From: an uncultured Anaerovibrio sp.
Lineage (GTDB): Bacteria; Bacillota; Negativicutes; Selenomonadales; Selenomonadaceae
Assembly (NCBI GenBank): GCA_902785445.1
Contig: CACZYN010000117.1
Span: 1-6,073, forward strand
DNA length: 6,073 bases
Reading direction: 5' to 3'
Every line of letters begins with the position of its first letter. Position 1 is the stretch's first letter. Positions 1-5,764 of the stretch are shown piece by piece. The notes beneath the pieces are model-generated. The model searched no databases. It saw nothing but the letters and a program-made list of their open reading frames with translations, and was not told where the DNA came from. The position numbers and the translations under genes were made by a program.

Positions 1-836
1 AAGATTATGAGGCAAACAATGATCAGGCGGCTTTTAAAGTCAGCAATGCCAAGTCCAAGTATGACCGAGTGGCCTATCTGAATTCTATTGGGGCCAAGTC
101 CCAGGAAGAATTGGAAGATGCCAAGTATACTTACGATACTGCGTCCAGTTCCTTGGAAAAATCCCAATCTGATCTGAGCGAGACGATAATTGTTGCGCCT
201 ATGGATGGTGTAGTCGTTGGTGAACCAAAGACTGCTGGTACCATGGCGGTACAGGGTAACGCCAATCCGACGGTTATAATGACTATTGCGGATATGAGCA
301 AGAAACAGATTTTGGCCAAGGTTGATGAGACGGATATTGGTAGCGTAAAGGTGGGGCAGAATGCCACCTTTACAGTCGATACTTACACAGGTAAAACTTT
401 TACCGCCAGAGTTTCCAAGATTTCCCAGACAGATGTGACGAACAGCTGGAATACCAATTCCTCCAGTTCTTCTTCGTCCTCATCCAGTGCTAGTGTGGTT
501 TATTACTATGTTGTATTGGATGTGGATGATCCGGATAATTTGTTGTTGCCAGCCATGACGGCCCGGGTAGACATAGTGACTTCCGAAAGGGATAACGCAC
601 TGGTGGTGCCGATTTCTGCCCTTAAAACAGATACCAAGGGCTCCTATGTGCAGCTCAAGCTGCCGGATGGCACAACGGAACAACGTTACGTATCCACCGG
701 GATATACAGTGACGAGTTCGTCGAAATAGAGGATGGGCTGACAGATGGAGATGAGGTTGTCATCACCTACAAGGCTAAGAGCAGTGCCAAAACCAACAGC
801 TCCAGAGGCGGTGGCCCAGGCGGCCCGCCAATGTAA
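1..836 (+). CDS. MacA/HlyD-type periplasmic adaptor subunit of an ABC efflux pump (5' end missing)
   Basis: The frame is open from the left edge (first full codon at base 3), giving 277 residues; the N-terminal signal/anchor and the first half of the protein lie outside. The GTG at 69 is an internal valine, not a start. Visible in order (window residue numbers): the end of the alpha-helical hairpin (about 1-58, rich in Ala, Lys, Glu, Ser); the second half of the lipoyl-like domain with the family signature IVAPMDGVVVGEP and a TIADMS turn (about 61-99); a beta-barrel containing KVDETDIGSVKVGQ (about 100-195); a membrane-proximal domain (about 200-258) with VEIEDGLTDGDEVV; and a Gly/Pro-rich tail ending GGGPGGPPM. 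In the MacA family such proteins bridge the inner-membrane permease to an outer-membrane channel or, in monoderms, sit outside the membrane. A run of ten serines (residues 153-162) lies in the barrel region. The ATPase gene follows 18 nt downstream. The substrate cannot be read from sequence. Family assignment is firm; identity with MacA itself is not. Confidence 0.93.
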   Translation, partial: DYEANNDQAAFKVSNAKSKYDRVAYLNSIGAKSQEELEDAKYTYDTASSSLEKSQSDLSETIIVAPMDGVVVGEPKTAGTMAVQGNANPTVIMTIADMSKKQILAKVDETDIGSVKVGQNATFTVDTYTGKTFTARVSKISQTDVTNSWNTNSSSSSSSSSSASVVYYYVVLDVDDPDNLLLPAMTARVDIVTSERDNALVVPISALKTDTKGSYVQLKLPDGTTEQRYVSTGIYSDEFVEIEDGLTDGDEVVITYKAKSSAKTNSSRGGGPGGPPM

Positions 837-840
837 GTAT

Positions 841-845
841 GGAGG
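841..845 (+). promoter_or_regulatory. Ribosome binding site deciding the ATPase start
   Basis: GGAGG lies 9 nt before the ATG at 855, a normal spacing. The in-frame alternatives, TTG at 846 (no gap) and ATG at 849 (3 nt), are too close to this site, so 855 is preferred. Confidence 0.75.
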
Positions 846-854
846 TTGATGAGC

Positions 855-1571
855 ATGAGTAATACTGAGAAAATTACTATCAGCCTCAGAGGTATCAAAA
901 AGCTTTATAAGGTGGGGGACCAGGAGGTGGCCGCCCTTAACGGTATTGATTTGGACATAAAGGAGGGGGAATTTGCTGCCCTGATGGGACCATCTGGTTC
1001 CGGCAAATCTACCCTGATGAATATTTTGGGCTGTCTGGACCGGCCAAGTGTAGGCTCCTACAAGCTGGACGGTAATGAGGTGGCTCACTTAAGTGATGAC
1101 CTGCTGGCCAAGACCAGAAATCAGAAAATCGGCTTTGTTTTTCAGAATTTCAACCTGCTGTCCCGCATATCGGCGTTGGATAATGTGGCTTTGCCATTGG
1201 TATATGCCGGTGTGGGGGATGATGAACGGGAAGAAAGGGCCATGTATTTTTTGGAGCAGGTGGGTTTGGCTGACCGGGCCGACCATCAGCCTAATGAATT
1301 GTCTGGCGGTCAGCGTCAGCGGGTGGCCATCGCCCGGGCCTTGGTGAACGACCCACAGATTATCATGGCGGATGAGCCTACCGGTAATCTTGATACTAAA
1401 TCCACCAAGGAAATTATGGAAATTTTCGAGAAAATGCATGCTATGGGCCGCACCATTATTTTGGTTACCCATGAACCGGATATAGCAGTCTGTGCCAGCC
1501 GGCAGCTGCTGGTGCGGGATGGCGTTATAACCAGAGATGAGGGAAAGGGTGTGGTTCTGGATGTTGTTTAA
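855..1571 (+). CDS. MacB/LolD-type ABC transporter ATP-binding protein
   Basis: This is a complete 238-residue nucleotide-binding subunit that would power the export pump on the cytoplasmic side. All ABC motifs are present: Walker A GPSGSGKST (45-53), Q-loop Gln97 in FVFQNFNLL, signature LSGGQRQRVAIARAL (149-163), Walker B IIMADEPTGNLD (169-180) with catalytic Glu174, and switch His206 in LVTHEPD. The NFNLL after the Q-loop and the ADEPTGNLD string are typical of the MacB/LolD/FtsE/YknY branch rather than of amino-acid importers. The length is usual for a stand-alone ATPase of this branch; in E. coli MacB the same domain is fused to the permease. The start at 855 is chosen from the GGAGG at 841-845. 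Its last 11 nt overlap the permease gene, implying translational coupling within the adaptor-ATPase-permease operon. Confidence 0.95.
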   Translation: MSNTEKITISLRGIKKLYKVGDQEVAALNGIDLDIKEGEFAALMGPSGSGKSTLMNILGCLDRPSVGSYKLDGNEVAHLSDDLLAKTRNQKIGFVFQNFNLLSRISALDNVALPLVYAGVGDDEREERAMYFLEQVGLADRADHQPNELSGGQRQRVAIARALVNDPQIIMADEPTGNLDTKSTKEIMEIFEKMHAMGRTIILVTHEPDIAVCASRQLLVRDGVITRDEGKGVVLDVV

Positions 1572-2778
1572 GGAAAGCTTTTCCATGGCCTTTACCGCCC
1601 TCTTGGCCAATAAAATGCGTTCTCTTTTGACCATGTTGGGGATAATTATCGGTGTTGGTGCCGTAATAGCCATGGTTTCAGTGGGCATGGGCGTAAAGAG
1701 CAATGTGTTAAGCAATATTTCCAGTCTGGGCAGCAATATGCTGATTGTTTCACCGGGATCTACCAACAGGGGAGGCGTCCGGGGAGCAGCCGGTTCCCAT
1801 ACATCACTGAAGTATGAGGATGCCCAGGCGATAAAAAACAAGGTAAAAAATATAGACTATGTGTCACCTACAGTATCACGTTCCTATCAGATTGTATACG
1901 GTAATCAAAACTGGAATTCATCTGTAATGGGAGTTACTCCAGAGTATATGTCAATCCGTTCATTGGAAGTAGGCACTGGGTCCTTTGTCAGTGAACGTGA
2001 TGTACAAAAGAGGAATCGTGTAGCGGTAATTGGCAGTACGGTGGCCACCAATCTGTTTGGTGCCAGTAATCCGGTGGGACAGAATATCCGAGTTAATAAT
2101 CAGCCATTTAAAGTGATTGGTGTATTGGAAAGTAAGGGACAGTCCTCCATGGGACAGGATCAGGATGATGTGGTTATCGTGCCGCTGACCACTGCCATGG
2201 AACGACTGCTGGCCGTGACTTATATTTCATCAGTGAACATTCAGGTAACTGATGCCAATAAAATGGATCAGGTGCAGGAGGATATTGAGGTGCTCTTGCG
2301 CCAGCGGCATAAGATAATTGGCGGTAAAGAGGACGATTTCAGCGTACGGAATATGACCAGTCTGATGGAAACTATGAACCAGACCACTACCATGTTGACT
2401 TTGCTTTTGGGCAGTATAGCAGGAATTTCCCTTATTGTAGGTGGCATCGGCATTATGAATATTATGATGGTGTCCGTAACAGAGCGTACCAGAGAAATCG
2501 GCATTCGTAAGGCTTTGGGGGCGACCTTCCAAAATATAATGATGCAGTTTTTGATTGAGTCAGTAGTAATTGGCGTTGTGGGCGGAATAATCGGTATTGT
2601 GGCCGGATGTGGCCTATCCATGCTGGTAAGTAAGCTGGGGAACTTTACAACAGTGATTACGCCTTTGCCAGTGTTTGTATCCTTTACCTTCTCGGTGGGG
2701 ATTGGCTTGTTCTTTGGTATTTATCCTGCAAGAAAGGCTGCCAAGCTGGATCCTATTGAAGCGCTGAGATACGAATAA
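1561..2778 (+). CDS. MacB/FtsX-type ABC transporter permease
   Basis: This 405-residue inner-membrane subunit of the exporter has the four-helix MacB topology. A short cytoplasmic N-terminus (with LLANKMRSLLTMLGIIIGVG) leads into TM1 at about 22-42. A large extracytoplasmic MacB_PCD-like domain follows at about 43-270. The C-terminal FtsX domain has TM2 (about 280-303), TM3 (about 333-357) and TM4 (about 370-388). The cytoplasmic loop after TM2 carries the family hallmark SVTERTREIGIRKALGA, and the C-terminus has the usual YPARKAAKLDPIEALRYE. A longer reading from ATG 1537 would add eight residues (MRERVWFW), but no ribosome binding site precedes it. ATG 1561 has GAAAGGG 11 nt upstream and gives the N-terminus usual for the family, so 1561 is chosen, with moderate certainty. 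It overlaps the ATPase gene by 11 nt. A separate ATPase and permease is the YknYZ-like arrangement common in Firmicutes. It should form a homodimer with two ATPase copies and a ring of the upstream adaptor. Confidence 0.94.
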   Translation: MLFKESFSMAFTALLANKMRSLLTMLGIIIGVGAVIAMVSVGMGVKSNVLSNISSLGSNMLIVSPGSTNRGGVRGAAGSHTSLKYEDAQAIKNKVKNIDYVSPTVSRSYQIVYGNQNWNSSVMGVTPEYMSIRSLEVGTGSFVSERDVQKRNRVAVIGSTVATNLFGASNPVGQNIRVNNQPFKVIGVLESKGQSSMGQDQDDVVIVPLTTAMERLLAVTYISSVNIQVTDANKMDQVQEDIEVLLRQRHKIIGGKEDDFSVRNMTSLMETMNQTTTMLTLLLGSIAGISLIVGGIGIMNIMMVSVTERTREIGIRKALGATFQNIMMQFLIESVVIGVVGGIIGIVAGCGLSMLVSKLGNFTTVITPLPVFVSFTFSVGIGLFFGIYPARKAAKLDPIEALRYE

Positions 2779-2786
2779 TAATTAGG

Positions 2787-2807
2787 AATGCGTAATGCGT
2801 AATGCGG
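2787..2807 (+). repeat. Three tandem 7-bp units (AATGCGT, AATGCGT, AATGCGG)
   Basis: Two identical copies and one with a changed last base lie 8 nt after the permease stop. The run is too short to be a satellite of known function. It may be the edge of a dispersed intergenic repeat, but only other genome copies could show that. Confidence 0.7.
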
Positions 2808-2816
2808 TATTTAACT

Positions 2817-2863
2817 TTGCCTTCCCCTTTGGGGGTGGATGTGGTCATACCCCGTTGCCTTCC
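2817..2863. repeat. 9-bp direct repeat flanking an imperfect G/C-rich inverted repeat
   Basis: TTGCCTTCC occurs at 2817-2825 and again at 2855-2863. Between them, GGGGT (2832-2836) can pair with ACCCC (2849-2853), and CCCC (2824-2827) can alternatively pair with GGGG (2831-2834) across TTT. Together with the adjacent tandem repeat this resembles a degenerate small intergenic element. There is no open reading frame and no transposase. A target-site duplication is one reading; chance is another, since the repeat is only 9 bp. Confidence 0.45.
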
Positions 2864-2869
2864 AAACCC

Positions 2870-2903
2870 AAAAATCCTGTTGCGATTTTGCAACAGGATT
2901 TTT
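2870..2903. terminator. Bidirectional intrinsic terminator between convergent genes
   Basis: AAAAATCCTGTTGC (2870-2883) and GCAACAGGATTTTT (2890-2903) form a perfect 14-bp stem around the 6-nt loop GATTTT. A T-run ends the right arm and an A-run begins the left arm, so the hairpin carries a U-tract when transcribed from either side. It lies 91 nt after the stop of the + strand permease gene and 13 nt after the stop of the - strand HD-GYP gene, and so serves both. Confidence 0.9.
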
Positions 2904-2916
2904 AATTTATGATGTC

Positions 2917-3981
2917 TTATTTTGCGTTATATTCAACGATCTTTATTCCCCGATGCTCGTTCAGGTCAATGATGTTGTCCTGATCGATCTTGATGAGTGG
3001 GTGAATGGCCATATCATTTGGATAACGAAGAATAGTACCGGTAAGACCATTATTGAGTACCACAGTGGAGCCAAGAAAAGCGTTTTTAATAAATTTCAGT
3101 ATAACAACGCAAATCTCAGGATCCAATTTGCTGTACATAAGCTCAGTGATCTTTGCAATGGCGGCAAATGGGGTCTGACGTACAAAACCTTCCCGCTCAG
3201 TGGTGATATTGTCATAGAGATCAGCAATAGCAATTATCCGGGCAAAGAGGTTAATTTCTTCCCCTTTTAAACCGTCCGGGGTACCAGAGCCATCCATAGC
3301 TTCATGGTGCTGCAGAGCTGCCAATTTGATATCTTCGGATAAATCAGGGCTGGTTGCCAGGATTTTGTAGCCATCACTGGTGTGACGGAGATAGGTTTCA
3401 AAGTCTTCACCCTTTAAGGTGTCAGGCTGACGGGACTGAAGTCTTTCCGGGAAATGAACCTTGCCGATATCATGCAGGAAACCAGCGGTAATCAATTCCG
3501 TAACTTTTCTTGATGGCAAGAGCAACCATTTTCCAATAACACCGGCCATAATAGATACCCGGATAGAGTGGTTGTACACATCGTTGGCCATGTGGTTAAG
3601 TTCGTACAAATAATCAATGGCACCACTTTGTTTTGCCATCGGGTACAAATCTTCCTTGATTAGAGCCTTGGTTTTCTCGGTAGGTATCGCATTGGTTTTT
3701 ACTGTGGCTTCAAAAATATCCGTAACTTCATGCACAACTTCCCGATACTGGGATGCAAAAGCATTGCTGCGGTTGAACATGGCCATAACATTCTGATAAT
3801 TGGCACTAAGCTCATATTCGTCCTTTACGTACACGAACGGCACATCCAGGAATTTCAGTCTGGTGATATGAGCCTTGGTCAACATGGTATTCTCAGAAAG
3901 AACAACCACCATATCTTCGTTTAATATAGTACGAGCCAGCTCCATTCCCGGCTCTAATTCATCAATACTAAGTGATTTCAC
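2917..3981 (-). CDS. HD-GYP domain protein, probable cyclic-di-GMP phosphodiesterase
   Basis: This 354-residue cytoplasmic protein has no signal peptide or membrane segment. Residues about 1-55 form the small N-terminal domain often seen in Firmicute HD-GYP proteins (LEPGMELARTI, then TKAHITRLKFLDVPFVYV). A helical linker (about 60-120) follows, then the HD-GYP domain (about 125-285), then a small beta-rich C-terminal segment (about 303-350). The likely metal ligands are all present: His138 (NHS), His170-Asp171 in LHDIGK, His200 (LRHTSDGY), His225-His226 in HHEAMDGSG, and Asp254 (IADLYD). The motif that names the family reads GTP (233-235) rather than GYP. The family hydrolyses cyclic-di-GMP, a second messenger controlling biofilm and motility; activity here is inferred. 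There is no receiver, PAS or GGDEF domain, so any signal input would come through the N-terminal domain. GTG 3981 is chosen over TTG 3987 because of the ribosome binding site spacing. The gene is convergent with the exporter operon and divergent from the amino-acid transporter. Confidence 0.92.
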   Translation of the reverse strand: MKSLSIDELEPGMELARTILNEDMVVVLSENTMLTKAHITRLKFLDVPFVYVKDEYELSANYQNVMAMFNRSNAFASQYREVVHEVTDIFEATVKTNAIPTEKTKALIKEDLYPMAKQSGAIDYLYELNHMANDVYNHSIRVSIMAGVIGKWLLLPSRKVTELITAGFLHDIGKVHFPERLQSRQPDTLKGEDFETYLRHTSDGYKILATSPDLSEDIKLAALQHHEAMDGSGTPDGLKGEEINLFARIIAIADLYDNITTEREGFVRQTPFAAIAKITELMYSKLDPEICVVILKFIKNAFLGSTVVLNNGLTGTILRYPNDMAIHPLIKIDQDNIIDLNEHRGIKIVEYNAK

Positions 3982-3988
3982 ATACAAG

Positions 3989-3997
3989 CCCTCCCCT
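3989..3997 (-). promoter_or_regulatory. Ribosome binding site deciding the HD-GYP gene start
   Basis: On the - strand AGGGGAGGG runs from 3997 to 3989. Its GGAGG core is 8 nt before GTG at 3981 but only 2 nt before the in-frame TTG at 3987, so GTG is the likely start and the protein begins VKSLSIDE (read as Met). Confidence 0.75.
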
Positions 3998-4075
3998 GAT
4001 TAGAGATTTAATCATGACTTTATTCTACACTGTAGTGGTAATTTCCTACTTGATGCAGGGTTTTATATAAAAAGA

Positions 4076-4087
4076 GGACTAAAGTCC
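4076..4087. other. Inverted repeat GGACTAAAGTCC in the leader of the HD-GYP gene
   Basis: GGACT and AGTCC are perfect inverted arms. They are more realistically a 4-bp stem with a TAAA loop (+ strand) or TTTA loop (- strand) if folded as RNA. On the - strand the repeat is followed after two bases by a run of five T. It lies about 95 nt upstream of the HD-GYP start and downstream of that gene's predicted promoter. It could be a protein operator or a weak attenuator; nothing here decides between them. Confidence 0.45.
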
Positions 4088-4098
4088 GAAAGGATACA

Positions 4099-4127
4099 AT
4101 AAAATTTTAACATTTTTTTCTTGTCAA
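4099..4127 (-). promoter_or_regulatory. Predicted sigma-A-type promoter of the HD-GYP gene
   Basis: On the - strand a perfect TTGACA (4127-4122) is followed by a 17-nt spacer and TTTTAT (4104-4099), which matches TATAAT at four of six positions. Transcription would begin near 4092 and leave a leader of about 110 nt. The -35 box is strong and the -10 box is weak, so the call is moderate. Confidence 0.5.
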
Positions 4128-4150
4128 GTATTAACGAGTTAAAGTATAAT
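4121..4150 (+). promoter_or_regulatory. Predicted sigma-A-type promoter of the amino-acid transporter operon
   Basis: TTGTCA (4121-4126, five of six matches) and a perfect TATAAT (4145-4150) are separated by 18 nt. Transcription would begin near 4157, giving a leader of about 40 nt with AAGGAG at 4182-4187 before the ATG at 4198. A leader this short leaves no room for a riboswitch or T-box. The -35 box overlaps that of the divergent HD-GYP promoter. Confidence 0.72.
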
Positions 4151-4197
4151 ACACTTAGTTTGAAAAAACAATTTATAAAATAAGGAGAATTTGGGGT

Positions 4198-4992
4198 ATG
4201 AAAAAGATTTTAGCAATTTGCATGATGCTGGTAGTAGCCATTGGTGCTATGGCCGGTTGCGGCAATAATGGAGCCAAGAAGGATGCTCCTAAGAAAATTG
4301 TTGTAGGTTTGGATGATAATTTTCCACCAATGGGTTTTAAAGATGAAAAGAATGAAATCGTGGGATTTGATATTGATTTGGCTAAAGAAGCTTCCAAGCG
4401 CCTGGGATGCGATGTGGAGTTTAAGGCTATTGACTGGAACTCCAAGGAAGCTGAGCTCAAGAGCGGCCGGGTAGATGTACTCTGGAATGGTCTGGACATA
4501 ACTGAAAAGCGCAAGGAAAACATGTTGTTCTCAGATCCTTATATGGATAACCGTCAGATTGTGTTTGTAGCCAAGGGCAAGGAAATCAAGATTGCTTCTG
4601 AGGCAGATTTGGCCGGTAAAGTAGTGGGAACTCAGAGCGGTGGCACCAGCGAAGAATATTTTGAGGGCAAGAAGGATTTGAAGGCTTCCATGAAGGAAGT
4701 AAAATACTATCCTGATTTCATCAATGCCTTTATGGATTTGGAAAATGGCCGTATTGATGCAGTTGTTGGCGATGAGATTATTGGTCGCTACTATATCAGC
4801 AAGCATCCAGATAAGATTGCCGCTGTTGACACGGTAATCGGTGAGGTTAGCCAGTTTGGTTTTGCCTTCCGGAAGGAAAACCAGGAGCTGCGGGATAAAG
4901 TGCAGAAAGTCTTCGATGAAATGAAGGCTGACGGCACCGTGGCCAAGATTTCGGAAAAGTGGTTTGCCAAGGATATTACCATCAAGAAGTAA
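4198..4992 (+). CDS. Polar amino-acid ABC transporter substrate-binding lipoprotein
   Basis: This 264-residue protein is a family 3 solute-binding protein (SBP_bac_3). It starts with a lipoprotein signal peptide: a Lys-Lys n-region, a hydrophobic stretch (4-20) and a lipobox ending in Cys21 (AMAG|C, with an unusual Met at -3), followed by a short Gly/Asn/Lys-rich tether. The mature two-lobed fold shows VGLDDNFPPMGF at 36-47, GFDIDLAKEASKRLG at 56-70, and the segment GLDITEKRKENMLFSDPY. By family comparison Arg105 in that segment should bind the ligand carboxylate. RIDAVVGDE (185-193) carries Asp192, the usual contact for the alpha-amino group. Retention of both residues supports an L-amino acid ligand, but which one cannot be told; the cystine, histidine/arginine and glutamine groups look alike at this level. 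It is followed by the permease and ATPase genes of the same importer. The ATG at 4198 is supported by AAGGAG 10 nt upstream and by the intact signal peptide. Confidence 0.95.
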   Translation: MKKILAICMMLVVAIGAMAGCGNNGAKKDAPKKIVVGLDDNFPPMGFKDEKNEIVGFDIDLAKEASKRLGCDVEFKAIDWNSKEAELKSGRVDVLWNGLDITEKRKENMLFSDPYMDNRQIVFVAKGKEIKIASEADLAGKVVGTQSGGTSEEYFEGKKDLKASMKEVKYYPDFINAFMDLENGRIDAVVGDEIIGRYYISKHPDKIAAVDTVIGEVSQFGFAFRKENQELRDKVQKVFDEMKADGTVAKISEKWFAKDITIKK

Positions 4993-5001
4993 AGATGTTG
5001 T

Positions 5002-5035
5002 AAAAGGACTGTTGCATTGCAATAGTCCTTTTTTT
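5002..5035 (+). terminator. Intrinsic terminator or attenuator inside the transporter operon
   Basis: AAAAGGACTGTTGC (5002-5015) pairs with GCAATAGTCCTTTT (5019-5032) across the 3-nt loop ATT; the only non-Watson-Crick pair is one G-U. Seven T follow the C of the right arm (5029-5035). It begins 9 nt after the lipoprotein stop and lies before the permease gene. It probably stops most transcripts, so that the binding protein is made in excess over the membrane subunits, a common arrangement in ABC importers. Confidence 0.88.
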
Positions 5036-5078
5036 ATTGTACAATATAAACTGCTTGACGCTTTTCTACGGTAAAGCG
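5035..5078. promoter_or_regulatory. Palindrome and inverted repeat upstream of the permease gene
   Basis: TATTGTACAATA (5035-5046) is a perfect 12-bp palindrome directly after the terminator T-run. CGCTTT (5059-5064) and AAAGCG (5073-5078) form a second inverted repeat with an 8-nt centre. Either could be an operator for a separate promoter of the permease and ATPase genes. TTGACG at 5055-5060 has no -10 box at a normal distance, because GATAAT at 5086 is 25 nt away, so no promoter is called. Confidence 0.4.
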
Positions 5079-5119
5079 AAAAAATGATAATGTACTAATA
5101 GAAGGGAATACAAAAATTT

Positions 5120-5764
5120 ATGGATAGCTTGCTAAATACTGTGGTGCTGATGCTGGAGGGTACCCAGGTAACATTGCAGATATTTTTTATAACATTGATT
5201 GCTTCACTGCCTTTAGGGTTGCTGGCTGCTTTAGGTCGGATTTCATCAATAAAACCCTTGAGTTTGTTTATGGAATTTTATATTTGGCTGATGCGGGGTA
5301 CACCACTGATGCTTCAGTTGCTGTTTGTGTATTTTGCTCTGCCTATGGTGGGAATTATGCTGCCGGATATTGCAGCGGCGTTATTGGCCTTCACATTAAA
5401 TTATGCGGCCTATTTTGCGGAAATTTTCCGGGCAGGAATTCAGTCCATTAGTCGGGGGCAGTATGAGGCCGCCAAAACCTTGGGGCTTACACATGCCCAG
5501 ACCATGAAACGAATCATCATTCCCCAGATGATACGTCATGTCCTGCCGCCAGTTAGTAACGAAACTATCAATCTGGTAAAGGACACCTCTTTGATATACA
5601 TCTTGGCCATGAACGATTTGCTTAGAGTGGCCCGTACCATTGTACAACGGGAATTTGATATGACACCTTTCGTGGTGGCAGCAGTGTTCTATCTGATCAT
5701 GACTGCGGTACTTACTTGGGGATTTAAAAAGCTGGAGGCCCATTATGGAAAATACGACAAATAA
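5120..5764 (+). CDS. Polar amino-acid ABC transporter permease
   Basis: This 214-residue inner-membrane subunit belongs to the HisM/GlnP type (BPD_transp_1 fold). GTQVTLQIFFITLIASLPLG (14-33) is the N-terminal signature of the family and forms TM1. Further hydrophobic segments lie at about 50-75, 84-103, 150-166 and 183-203. RGTPLMLQLLFVYF (59-72) is the usual HEAT-type importer motif. The cytoplasmic EAA loop reads EAAKTLGLTHAQTMKRIIIP (116-135), with Gly122 at the conserved position; this loop docks onto the ATPase. The length is typical. The start is preceded by GAAGGGA at 5101-5107, 12 nt away, which is rather long and suggests modest translation. The last 20 nt overlap the ATPase gene. 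As only one permease gene is visible, the channel is probably a homodimer. Confidence 0.94.
   Translation: MDSLLNTVVLMLEGTQVTLQIFFITLIASLPLGLLAALGRISSIKPLSLFMEFYIWLMRGTPLMLQLLFVYFALPMVGIMLPDIAAALLAFTLNYAAYFAEIFRAGIQSISRGQYEAAKTLGLTHAQTMKRIIIPQMIRHVLPPVSNETINLVKDTSLIYILAMNDLLRVARTIVQREFDMTPFVVAAVFYLIMTAVLTWGFKKLEAHYGKYDK
5734..5738 (+). promoter_or_regulatory. Ribosome binding site of the amino-acid transporter ATPase, inside the permease gene
   Basis: GGAGG lies 6 nt before ATG 5745, within the permease coding sequence. It supports that start over the in-frame ATG at 5772, which has no purine-rich site upstream. Confidence 0.75.

Noticed and set aside
459..488. Poly-serine stretch as a simple-sequence (phase-variable) repeat
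   Set aside because: The codons are mixed, so there is no uniform nucleotide unit for slippage.
480..1088. A 202-codon open frame on the - strand across the adaptor and ATPase genes
   Set aside because: It is antisense to well-supported coding sequence, with no start signal or domain.
1537..1571. Possible frameshift that split a fused MacB into ATPase and permease
   Set aside because: Both proteins have complete, family-typical ends, and separate genes are normal for the YknYZ-like form in Firmicutes; the 11-nt overlap looks like translational coupling.
1089..1841. A 250-codon open frame on the - strand across the ATPase and permease genes
   Set aside because: It is antisense to two genes with full motif sets, and its translation is low-complexity shadow sequence with no recognisable domain.
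2779..2916. CRISPR array suggested by short repeats
   Set aside because: The repeat units are 7-9 bp with no regular spacers and no cas genes nearby.
2839..3270. A 143-codon open frame on the + strand opposite the end of the HD-GYP gene
   Set aside because: It begins across the terminator hairpin, has no ribosome binding site, resembles no family I recognise, and lies antisense to a strongly supported gene.
4151..4197. Riboswitch or T-box ahead of the amino-acid transporter
   Set aside because: The predicted leader is only about 40 nt and has no terminator hairpin or T-box sequence.
5055..5091. Promoter with TTGACG and GATAAT before the permease gene
   Set aside because: The 25-nt spacing is too long for a sigma-A promoter, and no better -10 box lies at 16-18 nt.
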